Notes under the pieces: generated by a model | Seen by the model: only the letters and a program-made list of their open reading frames with translations | What the model was told of the DNA's origin: nothing | The model's database searches: none | Translations under genes and position numbers: made by a program | In this document: positions 10,601 through 19,544 of the stretch, piece by piece | Position numbering within the stretch: the stretch's first letter is position 1 | How the letters are laid out: the number at the start of each line of letters is the position of its first letter | Source of the DNA: an uncultured Ruminococcus sp. | Lineage (GTDB): Bacteria; Bacillota; Clostridia; Oscillospirales; Ruminococcaceae | Reading direction: 5' to 3' | Assembly (NCBI GenBank): GCA_947177205.1 | Contig: CAMWTO010000008.1 | Span: 1-33,384 of the forward strand | DNA: 33,384 nt

Positions 10601-12797
10601 TCTCCCTGCAATTGTAAACAGCCTGAAAAGAATTATCAAAAATCTGACTTCTGCTTTCAAGTCAGTTGTCTCAGACTTACTTCCAGAGCTATTAAAAACA
10701 GCTGTACAGCTTTTAACTGGCGGTATTCCTTTAATAGCATCGACAGCTTCGGAACTATTTGGAGCGATTATAGATGCTTTGCCGGACTTATTAGAATCTT
10801 TAGGAACGGCTTTGCTGCAAGTCATAGATGATATTACGGATTTCTTCTCTAAAGAAGAAAATCTGGATAAGCTGAAAGATACCGGTAAGAAATTACTGGA
10901 AAAGATTGCAGTCAGCATGAAAGAAAATACCGGGGTATTGAAAAAACAAATTCCCGGAATAATGAAGAAAATCCGGGATGAATTAAAGAATGCTGTTCCA
11001 AAAATGGCTTCTGTAGCAGATAAAATCATCACAAACATAACAGATGCCTTTGATGTAAGCGACAAGTGGCAGGATTTTAAAAATGCCTTTTCCACTATCT
11101 TTGCAGGCGTTCCAGAAAATTTAGAAGAAAAATACAGAATTTTTAAAGAAACAGCCACAGAATCTTTTGACAGAATTAAAAAGTCTGCTGAAAATCTAAA
11201 AAATGCTGTAAAAAATTTATTTGACCGTCTCAAGGAATTGTTAAACATCCATGCTGGTGACGCAAATGATGCTGTCAACGCAATTGTAGAAATTGCCGGG
11301 GCAATTGCATCTATTAGCGTTGATGCGGTTAGTAGGGCAATAGAAGCTATTTCTGATTTCTTATTATGGATCTCTGGTGATAGTTTTGGAGCTGAAACAA
11401 CAAGAGATGCTATTGTTGGCGTTGTCACGGCAATTGCGACGTTTGAGACATTGAACGGGGCAATCACTATTATACAAAATCTACCTAATTTGCTATCTGG
11501 TCTTTCCGGTGCTTTTACAGGTTTCTGGGGGGTAATCGCAGCAAATCCACTTTTAGCATTAATTTCATTATTGGTTGGTCTAATCGCTGTCTTAGGAAAT
11601 GTCATGAAAACAAGCGAAGAATGGCAAATTGGTTGGCAGATGATAAAGGATGCCTTTAATGACGCTGTAGATTCCTGGAAAGTCGGCGAAAAAACACTAG
11701 AAGAATTTGGCGGAAAAGTCTATGACTTTATTCAAGATTTCAAAAATTCATGGGAAGTGGGGGAAAAATCGCTTGAAAAATTTGGCGAGAGCATCTACGA
11801 TCTGATTCACGAAGAAATTCCGAGCAAATTTAAAGAATTAATCGAAAATGCGAAACAATGGGGAAATGACTTCTTGATGAACTTCGTAGAGGGTGTCAGT
11901 GAGAAAATCAATCCATTGCATGATACATTCGAGGAACTTGGTGGATGGATTTATGACAGATTCCATTTCTCTACGCCTGACAAGGGTGTTCTGGCGGATT
12001 CCGACACATGGTTTCCGGATATGATGCAGAATTTTGCAAATGGTATCCGTGAAAATTCAGTACTTGTCATGGATCAATTAGGAAATCTGTCAAACAACAT
12101 GGCAGAACAATCCCAAAATGCAGGTAATCGGTTCTTAAATGGTATATTAAGCCTGACAGAGAAATTACCTGGAAACTTAGGGATTCACCTGTCAAACGCT
12201 GTAAACCGTGTAATCGACTTTGGAAGAAATCTACATCAAAAGGCAGATTCTGCCGCATCTGACATGGTCAATGCTATCGAGAACAGAATCCGCAGTCTGC
12301 CAGATAAAATGACCGAAGTCGGACAAAATCTGGTTCAGGGATTATGGAACGGCATTCAAGGTATGAAAAACTGGGTATTATCTCAGATTTCGGGATTCTG
12401 TAACAATATTCTTGACAGCATTTTTGCAACATTCGATATTCACTCTCCGGCGAAAACAACTATCTACGTTGGCAAAATGCTGGATTATGGCATTGCTGGC
12501 GGTGTAACCGAAAATCAGGACGAACCCATTCAGGCTATTCGCCAAATGGCACACAATTTGTTAAACGAAACTGCGGTCATCCCGGAGCGGCTACCAGTAC
12601 AGCAAACGCAATTCCAGGCATCCACAATGCAAAACGTTGCAAATATCAGTACGCTGTCCGAAAAACTAGACAACATCTTACAAGCAATCCAAAACGGACA
12701 AGTTATCATGCTAGATGGTGACAAACTGGTTGGCGGCACAGCAAACCAAATGAACGCAGCACTCGGAAAAATTCAATTACTCTCGGCAAGGAGATAA
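7647..12797 (+). CDS. Tail tape measure protein (TP901-like core, N-terminal coiled-coil repeats)
   Basis: 1716 aa. Core TGETFEASMSKVKAISGATTSELADLDAVARQYGRDTQFSASECADALTYMALAGW. C-terminal FDIHSPAKTT. Confidence 0.92.
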   Translation: MASQTIKGLTVQIGGDTTKFSAAIKHAEDESKKLSRELTDVNKLLKADPGNINLLAQKQQILTEKVAATKEKLDTLKQAEAQVQAQFEKGDITAEQYRAFQREIAFTTNEMQGYEKQIATTTQKLTEAKAKTDEEVSSLEILRAKISLQEKELSGLREQYKSTVIAEGENSEKAKELKSQYEALNDKLTESKQKMNEAETAASSLGKAETEVATPLESLKNTISEQEKELSELKDQYKSAVLAEGENSEKAKELKAEYDALNSKLGESKQKLNEAETAAASLSQAEEAALSPMDSLKKTISEQEKELSALKDEYKNVVMEQGKDSDAARQLESQFDSLNQELQENQQKLNEIEQEANQLGKAEEKALTPLESLKKSIADQEKELDQLNTEYKNAVVQYGKNSDEAKELATKIKNLSEEHQNEKAKLQEAEKATQSITATEKTLTEQYEDQKSELSTLKQQYINVAAQYGENSKEAKALAKQIDSLSGELAEEEKKIKQAESSADKFDKTLSDTSKDADKASDNVKDLGNSAKDAESSFSTAAVAVGEFMGNLAIELLQRATELIKNFASGTVETGETFEASMSKVKAISGATTSELADLDAVARQYGRDTQFSASECADALTYMALAGWKVDDMIKALPGVLNLAAASEMDLAKASDVVTDYMTAFGWEANRAGEFADKMAFAMANSNTDTEMLGEAYKNCASTADSLHYSMEEVTAAIMTMANAGVKGGESGTALNAVMTRLATDTKGCASALAEYGVNIYDEEGNMQSLSSILTGISDVWSDLTDEQQANLAKIIAGQQQYSSFQTIMKGLSDTAKESGKSFEDYTEALLNCDGAADTMAKTMTDNLQGDLKKMESAYQDLQLSIYDGVNKPLRDVVQTITDNVLPAFSNLIKGADGAEKEVSEAIGKLASVVLKKIKDLLPKILPTLSKIIQQLVFKSISNIKNLGYMLANSIQALTKDIIPAFSRNFPKLIARISSLVKKNLPAIVNSLKRIIKNLTSAFKSVVSDLLPELLKTAVQLLTGGIPLIASTASELFGAIIDALPDLLESLGTALLQVIDDITDFFSKEENLDKLKDTGKKLLEKIAVSMKENTGVLKKQIPGIMKKIRDELKNAVPKMASVADKIITNITDAFDVSDKWQDFKNAFSTIFAGVPENLEEKYRIFKETATESFDRIKKSAENLKNAVKNLFDRLKELLNIHAGDANDAVNAIVEIAGAIASISVDAVSRAIEAISDFLLWISGDSFGAETTRDAIVGVVTAIATFETLNGAITIIQNLPNLLSGLSGAFTGFWGVIAANPLLALISLLVGLIAVLGNVMKTSEEWQIGWQMIKDAFNDAVDSWKVGEKTLEEFGGKVYDFIQDFKNSWEVGEKSLEKFGESIYDLIHEEIPSKFKELIENAKQWGNDFLMNFVEGVSEKINPLHDTFEELGGWIYDRFHFSTPDKGVLADSDTWFPDMMQNFANGIRENSVLVMDQLGNLSNNMAEQSQNAGNRFLNGILSLTEKLPGNLGIHLSNAVNRVIDFGRNLHQKADSAASDMVNAIENRIRSLPDKMTEVGQNLVQGLWNGIQGMKNWVLSQISGFCNNILDSIFATFDIHSPAKTTIYVGKMLDYGIAGGVTENQDEPIQAIRQMAHNLLNETAVIPERLPVQQTQFQASTMQNVANISTLSEKLDNILQAIQNGQVIMLDGDKLVGGTANQMNAALGKIQLLSARR
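8041..9165 (+). repeat. Five tandem ~75-aa coiled-coil repeats inside the tape measure gene
   Basis: Repeating pattern xLxSLKxxIxEQEKELSxLKxxYKxAVxxxGxNSxEAKELxxxxxxLxxxLxExxxKLxEAExxAxSLxxAEE, five imperfect copies. Confidence 0.75.
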
Positions 12798-12800
12798 ATT

Positions 12801-13529
12801 ATGATAAATGGCATTACATGGCATGGCAAGCATTCACTGGTGGATTTCGGTGCAACGCTGATCGCACGAGATACTAACGTTCCGATAAGAGACCGTGTGA
12901 CGGAGCGTGTTCCGTACAGCTCCGTTACCTATGATTTTACAGCACTGTTCGGGGCTGACAGCTACCCGGAACGAAAATTGCAGTATCAGTTTGTCATATC
13001 GGATGAACACGGTATGCCGATCCTGAAACAGCGTGTCAATGCGTTCCGGCACTGGCTGTATGACCCTAGTGAAAAGTCAAAGCTTTTTGACGACAGAGAA
13101 CAGAAATATTATTTTTATGCTGTTTGCATAGAATTTACCGAAAAATATACAAATGGTGTTATGGCTGAAATTACAGTCACCTTTGCGGCTGATCCGTTCA
13201 TGATTCCAGATGTTCCACCCGAACAGCTTGCCATCCCGGCATCTGACAGCCACTATCCGGATATTGATGGAGATGGATCTGTTACTAGTGAAGATGCGGC
13301 ATTGGTCTTATCAGCCGCCGCTAATCTAAATACCGGTCTGGAATCCGGTTTAACAGAAGAACAGGAACTGCTTGCCGACGCAGACCGTGATGGCAGGATC
13401 ACAGCAAACGATGCGGCATTGATACGAACATTTGCGACACAATGTGGGGCAGGTATCTGGGATAATGATCCTCAAGGATGGGTAGATTTCTTGAATCAGC
13501 AGACCGGCAGACTGTCAGAGGTGATTTAA
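12801..13529 (+). CDS. Distal tail protein (Dit) with C-terminal dockerin-like domain
   Basis: N-terminal INGITWHGKHSLVDFGATLIARDTNVP. C-terminal duplicated Ca-binding loops DIDGDGSVTSED and DADRDGRITAND. Confidence 0.75.
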   Translation: MINGITWHGKHSLVDFGATLIARDTNVPIRDRVTERVPYSSVTYDFTALFGADSYPERKLQYQFVISDEHGMPILKQRVNAFRHWLYDPSEKSKLFDDREQKYYFYAVCIEFTEKYTNGVMAEITVTFAADPFMIPDVPPEQLAIPASDSHYPDIDGDGSVTSEDAALVLSAAANLNTGLESGLTEEQELLADADRDGRITANDAALIRTFATQCGAGIWDNDPQGWVDFLNQQTGRLSEVI

Positions 13530-15478
13530 TGTATATTATCGAAATCGAAAATAATGGTGCAACGGAGCTACTGCATGAGATGAATCCCCAGAGTCTAAGG
13601 AGAGTTGCAAGCTGTGAGTTCACGGACGACTTAGAGTCCGTGGACTCGGCAGCCATCACAATTCATCCACAAAATCCGGCATATGCTAATCTGCACGAAC
13701 TAAAGACATTAATCCGCATTATCAATACGAAAACAGGAGAAACCGAGTTTGACGGACGAATTTTGCAGATTTCGGAAGAATCTATGGACAGCAACGGCGT
13801 TATCACAAAAAGTATCATCTGTGAGGGCGTATTAGGCTATTTATGCGATACTGTGCAGTTATATCATCACTACCAGGACACCGAAGTAACTGGTTTTCTA
13901 GCCAGTTTGCTGGATTATCATAATTATATCATGGGCTGGCACAGCCCAGAGCGTTGTATTCTACTGGGGGCTGTAACCGTACACGGAGACGCAAGCAAAA
14001 CTACGGCACAGCGGTCTACTATGGATGAGATCAAAGAGAATCTAATTTCAAGATTAGGTGGCATTCTGCGTACAAGGCGAAATGAAAATAATCAGATCTT
14101 GCTTGATTATTACAAAGAAGAAGATTTTGGTCAGATTTGTGATACAAAAATAGAAATTGCGGTCAATATGAAGTCAATTTCCTCCGGCACGGATGTAACT
14201 GGTATTATTACCCGGTTATACCCGTTAGGTTGTCAGATCAACAATGAAACAGCGGAACGGCTGACAATCTCTGGAGTGAACAACGGCTGTCCGTATATTG
14301 ATGATGAGGATGCTATTATAAAATATGGCGTAAAATGCGGCACTTACACTTGGGATGATGTTACTCTGCCTGAAAATCTTCTTGCCAAAGGCAGAGAATA
14401 TCTGAAACAAGCGTGCCAGATCAAGAAAAATTATCAGGCAGTTGTTTTAGACTTATCAACCATAGGCAAGGCAGCAGACAGCTTCCGGGCAGGGAATACT
14501 TACCGGTTTATCAACAAGCTAATCAATCTTGACGAATATCTCAGGATTATCCGCCGGACTGTCAACATTTTTCATCCATATCAACCAACTATTGAAATCG
14601 GCGACAAAATCCAGCCAATCACAGATGTTGTCACGCAAGCCAGAAATTATATAGAGTACGAAGTGCCAAAACAGCGTTCTGAAATCTTGCAACAGGCAAA
14701 AACAAACGCTTCCGCATTGATTACATCTGCAACACACGGACATGTTGTCGTCGAGCCGGAAGAAATCCTGATTATGAATACTGACAGCAAGGACACCGCA
14801 ACAAAAGTGTGGCGTTTTAACATTAACGGCTTAGGCTATAGCCATAGCAACGAACCGGGTGGAGCATATAACGGAGAATACGGATTAGCCATGACAATGG
14901 ACGGAGCAATTGTTGCCGATTATATCACGACTGGTACAATGTATGCTGATCGGATCAAGGGCGGTACGCTGACAGTCGGAGGCTACAACAACGATAACGG
15001 CGTGATCGAAGTTAGAAACAATTCAGGTGACGTAATATGTCTATTCGACCAGAACGGAGCTGACATCCTGGGGACGATCAAGACCCGTTCACTAGACGGC
15101 TACTGGCTGAATCTTGAAAACGGCAATCTAATCGGCGGTCAAGGTGATAATAGATATACTACTATCAATGCGACCGGACAAATCACGGATGCTGACAACA
15201 ATATCACCTATAACGGACTTTTGGTTGAATCTGATGCAATTGATTTTAGATGCAGATTATTTGCCATTAATGGTGGCACTGGGACTTCTGGAGGCATGAC
15301 ACTGATCGACAACCTGGAGCTAAGTTATTCTGATATAGAAGTAATCACAAATGCCTGGATTGACGAAAATGGCTATTTACAAACAGAACGAGCAACAATC
15401 AGCTATCTGTCAGGCTACAGCATTAACAGTACGACATATTATTTCACAAACGGTATCATGACAACCAGCCTGAACTAG
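13529..15478 (+). CDS. Tail-associated protein / tail endopeptidase-like (Tal)
   Basis: ATG at 13529 (TAATG overlap with Dit). MYIIEIENNGATELLHEMNPQSLRRVASCEFTDDLESVDSAAITIH typical of prophage tail endopeptidase-like proteins. Confidence 0.7.
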   Translation: MYIIEIENNGATELLHEMNPQSLRRVASCEFTDDLESVDSAAITIHPQNPAYANLHELKTLIRIINTKTGETEFDGRILQISEESMDSNGVITKSIICEGVLGYLCDTVQLYHHYQDTEVTGFLASLLDYHNYIMGWHSPERCILLGAVTVHGDASKTTAQRSTMDEIKENLISRLGGILRTRRNENNQILLDYYKEEDFGQICDTKIEIAVNMKSISSGTDVTGIITRLYPLGCQINNETAERLTISGVNNGCPYIDDEDAIIKYGVKCGTYTWDDVTLPENLLAKGREYLKQACQIKKNYQAVVLDLSTIGKAADSFRAGNTYRFINKLINLDEYLRIIRRTVNIFHPYQPTIEIGDKIQPITDVVTQARNYIEYEVPKQRSEILQQAKTNASALITSATHGHVVVEPEEILIMNTDSKDTATKVWRFNINGLGYSHSNEPGGAYNGEYGLAMTMDGAIVADYITTGTMYADRIKGGTLTVGGYNNDNGVIEVRNNSGDVICLFDQNGADILGTIKTRSLDGYWLNLENGNLIGGQGDNRYTTINATGQITDADNNITYNGLLVESDAIDFRCRLFAINGGTGTSGGMTLIDNLELSYSDIEVITNAWIDENGYLQTERATISYLSGYSINSTTYYFTNGIMTTSLN

Positions 15479-15494
15479 GCTAGAGGAGCAGAAT

Positions 15495-17309
15495 ATGTGG
15501 AAATTTATTGTTAAAAGTCAAAAAATTGAAACTCTAGAACATGATGTGATTGCTTCTGATCAGATTTCTTTTGTCACTCTAAACTTCATCTTTGAAGAGG
15601 ACTGGAGGAAATTCCACAAGGTTGTGCAGTTTTCACAGTGCAATGAAACATACAATCTTGTGCTTGGTACAGATGGCACTTCCTGTCTTCTTCCATCAGA
15701 GTTACGTTCTGGTATGGTAAAAATGTCTGTGTTTGGCTACGATCCTGCAAATATGTCTGGACTTCGTGCGACAACTGTTCCGGTAATTTTGCATATTCGT
15801 CCGTCTGGATTTGTACAGGACAGTATTTCACCTGTACCACCAACGCCGGATTTGTATCAGCAACTATTAGCCGAAATGGAAAAGAAAATTGCTGAAATGC
15901 CTGGCGGTTCTGCCGGGGAATCTGGCAAGGACGGAGCAGACGGCTTGTCAGCCTATGAAATCGCCGTCCAGAACGGTTTTACAGGTTCTGCGAGCGATTG
16001 GCTGGCAAGTTTACAGGGTGAAAAGGGCGACAAGGGTGATCCTGGTGAACAAGGCATTCAGGGAATCCCCGGAGAAAAAGGAAACCCCGGAGAGCGTGGC
16101 TTACAAGGTGAAAAGGGTGAGAAAGGTGATCCGGGCGAACCAGGCAAACAGGGTGAAAAGGGCGATCCCGGAGAACCCGGACAGCAAGGCATCCAAGGAA
16201 TCCCCGGAAAAAAGGGCGAACCTGGTGAGAACGGCAAAGATGGTGCTGATGGATTCAGTCCAGTTGTCACCACAGAGCAGACCAACGACGGAGCAATTAT
16301 TATGATCACGGACGCAATCGGTGTCCATACTGTCACGCTGCATAATGGACTGGATGGGAAAGATGGTCAGGACGGACAAGCCGGAACACTTGACAGCGTG
16401 GATTTGACGAATTATGCTACAATTGACTATGTAGAAGAATTAACTGCAAATATTAGTAAAACATCACATACACATGTCAATTTTACAACGCTCAACTCAC
16501 TGAGTATCAATGATATTGATACATGGAATCTTGCTGCTTCCAAGGCACATTGGCATAAAAATGCCGAAATTCTGGACACTCTGACAGCAGACATGATTGC
16601 AAGATGGAATCAGACAGCAGAGCAATTAGCTGATACTGCTACAGTGATTGCTCAGAATCTGACAACGATGGGCGTTCCGGCTACAGCAGATGAGAATCTG
16701 AATACGCTAGCCGCAAAAATACTGGAAATACCACAGGATGGGACTTCTTCACCGGTAGGCAAAGAAATCCTGCTGAATACGCTGGACTTTTCCAGTTCGG
16801 AAGAAACTCTGGAAAATTATGCAAATTCTATCTATATCTATGAATCTTCCGCAGAAAATTTCCAGACACTTGCTGAAATTGTCGATAAATGGGGCGGTGT
16901 AGCATCCAATAATAATTTTGTCAGCAAAACAAATCCAAATTTCGGAATCAACATGGCGAACTGGTCGGAAACGAATATTGACACTGGAATTTTGTTTGCT
17001 CATAAGCTGGAATTATTCACAGGACGATTACTATTTTCCATCTATGCAAGCTTTTCTAACTGGACGAATCAGACCTTGCATTTTCATCTGATCCAGGCTG
17101 AAACGCCGGAGCAGGCTATCGAAAAAGCACTTGCCGGAGAGTATGTGCAGAGTGCAGACTATACAATGGCAGGAGCTATCGCACAGACGGATGATATTTT
17201 CGCATTCGGATCTGTATCAGCTGGGAACTATTATTTGTACATTGATGGTACGTCAAAAGGCGATAATTCTAATTTCACATATGCAAAAATTGAATATCTG
17301 AATTACTAA
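15495..17309 (+). CDS. Baseplate upper / tail fibre protein with collagen-like region
   Basis: N-terminal BppU-like sequence. Gly-X-Y repeats GEKGDKGDPGEQGIQGIPGEKGNPGERG... Unique C-terminal domain. Confidence 0.75.
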   Translation: MWKFIVKSQKIETLEHDVIASDQISFVTLNFIFEEDWRKFHKVVQFSQCNETYNLVLGTDGTSCLLPSELRSGMVKMSVFGYDPANMSGLRATTVPVILHIRPSGFVQDSISPVPPTPDLYQQLLAEMEKKIAEMPGGSAGESGKDGADGLSAYEIAVQNGFTGSASDWLASLQGEKGDKGDPGEQGIQGIPGEKGNPGERGLQGEKGEKGDPGEPGKQGEKGDPGEPGQQGIQGIPGKKGEPGENGKDGADGFSPVVTTEQTNDGAIIMITDAIGVHTVTLHNGLDGKDGQDGQAGTLDSVDLTNYATIDYVEELTANISKTSHTHVNFTTLNSLSINDIDTWNLAASKAHWHKNAEILDTLTADMIARWNQTAEQLADTATVIAQNLTTMGVPATADENLNTLAAKILEIPQDGTSSPVGKEILLNTLDFSSSEETLENYANSIYIYESSAENFQTLAEIVDKWGGVASNNNFVSKTNPNFGINMANWSETNIDTGILFAHKLELFTGRLLFSIYASFSNWTNQTLHFHLIQAETPEQAIEKALAGEYVQSADYTMAGAIAQTDDIFAFGSVSAGNYYLYIDGTSKGDNSNFTYAKIEYLNY

Positions 17310-17328
17310 ATTATGGAGAGACAAAACC

Positions 17329-17715
17329 ATGCAATATATTATCATGATTTTTATCATCACAGGACTAGCCGTTGTGGACTATCTGACCGGAATTATCAAG
17401 GCATACTGCAAGAATGCGATCAGCAGTCGCAACATGCGGATCGGCGGATTGCATAAACTTTCCGAAATCCTGATTATGACAGCGTCCTGTGGTCTAGATC
17501 TGGGGATCAACGTGCTGGGCGATTATTACAACGTAACAGAACTTTCCGTGATCACAGGGGCTGTTACGGCATTCTGTATCTTTTCCTACATTGTCATCAT
17601 GGAAATGATTAGTATTTTCGAGAATTACGCTGAAATCAATCCAGAAGCACAGTGGGCAGCTAAGATCATTAAAAGATTGAAAAATAATAGTAAGGAGAAT
17701 GATAAAAATGACTAA
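17329..17715 (+). CDS. Holin (phage_holin_4-like)
   Basis: 128 aa with multiple TM segments; VVDYLTGIIKAYCKNAISSRNMRIGGLHKLSEIL; directly upstream of endolysin. Confidence 0.8.
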   Translation: MQYIIMIFIITGLAVVDYLTGIIKAYCKNAISSRNMRIGGLHKLSEILIMTASCGLDLGINVLGDYYNVTELSVITGAVTAFCIFSYIVIMEMISIFENYAEINPEAQWAAKIIKRLKNNSKENDKND

Positions 17716-18436
17716 TGCAGAAAAAATTTGGTGCAAACTGATCTCTGCCGGTATGACAAAAGCCGGAGCTGCCGGACTGATGGGGAATTTGGAAGCAGAG
17801 TCTGCTTTAAATTCAAAAAATTTACAAAACAGCTACGAAAAAAGCCTGGGCTATACGGACGAAAGCTACACCAAAGCCGTCGATACTGGCACATATGCCA
17901 ATTTTGCGAAAGATTGTGCAGGCTATGGCTTGGCACAGTGGACGTACTGGACAAGGAAGCAAGCTCTGCTGTCTTACGCCAAATCTTGCAACAAATCTAT
18001 CGGAGATCTGGACATGCAGCTTGATTTTCTGCTGAAAGAGCTGTCCAAGAGCTATCCTGCTGTGCTGAAAATTCTGAAAACAACGGATAATGTCAAGACA
18101 GCTTCTGACTGTGTGATGTGCCAGTACGAAAGCCCAGCGGACACTTCCACAACTGCCAGATCAAATCGTGCGGCACTCGGACAGAAGTATTATGACATGT
18201 TTGCAAGCAGAACTGTTACAGGAACAGCAACAAAGAGCATTTCTGAAATCGCACAGGAAGTGCTTGCCGGACTGTGGGGAGACGGTTCTGAGAGAAAAGA
18301 AAAGCTGATCTATGCCGGATATGATTATGATATGATTCAGACGGAAGTTAATAAACTCCTGAATGAAAAACTCGGAAAATATTTTTCTATTAGTGTAGAT
18401 GGCAAGATGTATGCTGGAATACTGCAAGAAATGTAA
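17708..18436 (+). CDS. Endolysin: tail-tip-lysozyme-like domain plus CW_7-like binding domain
   Basis: MTNAEKIWCKLISAGMTKAGAAGLMGNLEAESALN...GYGLAQWTYWTRKQ. C-terminal EIAQEVLAGLWGDGSERKEKLIYAGYDYDMIQTEVNKLL. ATG 17708 has AAGGAG at good spacing. Confidence 0.82.
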   Translation: MTNAEKIWCKLISAGMTKAGAAGLMGNLEAESALNSKNLQNSYEKSLGYTDESYTKAVDTGTYANFAKDCAGYGLAQWTYWTRKQALLSYAKSCNKSIGDLDMQLDFLLKELSKSYPAVLKILKTTDNVKTASDCVMCQYESPADTSTTARSNRAALGQKYYDMFASRTVTGTATKSISEIAQEVLAGLWGDGSERKEKLIYAGYDYDMIQTEVNKLLNEKLGKYFSISVDGKMYAGILQEM

Positions 18437-18453
18437 AAATATTGAAAAATAGA

Positions 18454-18480
18454 ATGCCCTAGCAATCTGCAAGGGCATTT
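18454..18480. terminator. Bidirectional terminator hairpin between lysis gene and leftward genes
   Basis: ATGCCCT-agcaatctgca-AGGGCAT, flanked by A-rich/T-rich tracts. Confidence 0.6.
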
Positions 18481-18489
18481 CATCAATCG

Positions 18490-18726
18490 CTAAATCAAAT
18501 AAATTCCGTCATCCGCAACAATCACGGATGAATCAATAATTGGTATAGAATTGTTTTCACATTTTTTGCTTTCATTATCATCATGCAAATCAGGCATAAA
18601 CGAACACCGTCCATAATCGTAGCAGGATTTGCAATTCTCAAAACATATTCCTTCGTACCCGTCATCATCGTTGTCAAGTTCATGTTCTGCAATCCGTTGT
18701 TGCATCAATTCGTCAAATTCTGACAT
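18490..18726 (-). CDS. Small Cys-rich acidic protein of unknown function
   Basis: Start at 18726 (MSEFDELM) preceded by GGAGGTGG on the - strand; CFENCKSCYDYGRC cluster. Confidence 0.55.
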   Translation of the reverse strand: MSEFDELMQQRIAEHELDNDDDGYEGICFENCKSCYDYGRCSFMPDLHDDNESKKCENNSIPIIDSSVIVADDGIYLI

Positions 18727-18760
18727 ATGTCCACCTCCAAAGCTAAAATTCAAAAATAGT

Positions 18761-19339
18761 TTACAGACCATATTCCTTAACTTTCCTGTAGAACCTGTTT
18801 GGCTTCATGCCGAGTTTCTGCATGGTTCTTTTCGCCGTCTGCTTTCCCTCACGCCACAGTTTACACTCCATCTGTAAAGCTGTCAGATCAACTGGAATTG
18901 GTTGCCGTCCTTTGTACTTACCGGCTGCCTTTGCAATGGCAATACCTTCACGCTGACGCTCTCGAAGTGTTTCACGTTCCAACTCTGCCAATCCTGCGAA
19001 CACAGTTAGGATAAATCTGCCCTGTGGTGTAGTAGTATCAAGTTGCTCTCTCAGACTAATGATTTCCACGCCTTTCCCTTGAAGTTCATCCACAAGCCGG
19101 AGCATGTCGGCACTACTCCTGGCAAGCCTGGCATACTCACTGACTACCAGGACATCCCCATCACGAACATAGTCCAACATTTTCTTTAGCTCCGGACGGT
19201 CAGTGTTCTTGCCACTACACTTATCAATGAAGATCTTATGCATTGGTTTGCCAAAATTTTCTAATGCTTTCAGTTGTCTGGCTTCATTCTGGTCGACACT
19301 GGATACCCGAACATAGCCTATGTATGTTTTTTCTTTCAT
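18761..19339 (-). CDS. Serine recombinase (resolvase/invertase family)
   Basis: MKEKTYIGYVRVSSVDQNEARQLKAL...VVSEYARLARSSADMLRLVDEL...GRFILTVFAGLAELERETLRERQREGI; C-terminal HTH. Start 19339 more likely than 19366. Confidence 0.9.
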   Translation of the reverse strand: MKEKTYIGYVRVSSVDQNEARQLKALENFGKPMHKIFIDKCSGKNTDRPELKKMLDYVRDGDVLVVSEYARLARSSADMLRLVDELQGKGVEIISLREQLDTTTPQGRFILTVFAGLAELERETLRERQREGIAIAKAAGKYKGRQPIPVDLTALQMECKLWREGKQTAKRTMQKLGMKPNRFYRKVKEYGL

Positions 19340-19482
19340 GGACTCACCAACCCTCAGTTTTTTCATAATATAAGTCTAACATATTTCAAAATATATGTCA
19401 ATAGGAAACCTCAACTTATATAAAATGATAATCAAAAAATTTGTGGGGTCTACACAAATAGCACACGAAAGAGCTATTGATT

Positions 19483-19510
19483 AAAAAGTTGATACATATA
19501 TCAACTTTTT
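19483..19510. repeat. 28-bp palindrome AAAAAGTTGATA-CATA-TATCAACTTTTT
   Basis: 12-bp perfect arms; homologous to the palindrome at 30416-30445. Confidence 0.8.
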
Positions 19511-19544
19511 TCGTTGTAAGTAAAGATGACAAGGAAATATAAGG

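Noticed and set aside
10247-11605. 452-aa antisense ORF inside the tape measure gene
   Set aside because: Ser/Ile-rich shadow ORF opposite a strongly coding gene; no recognisable pattern or ribosome-binding context.
15889-16379. Overlapping ORFs on both strands in the collagen-like region (e.g. 15889-16305, 16058-16336)
   Set aside because: Periodic GGx-rich repeat DNA keeps other frames open; the 15495 frame is the real one.
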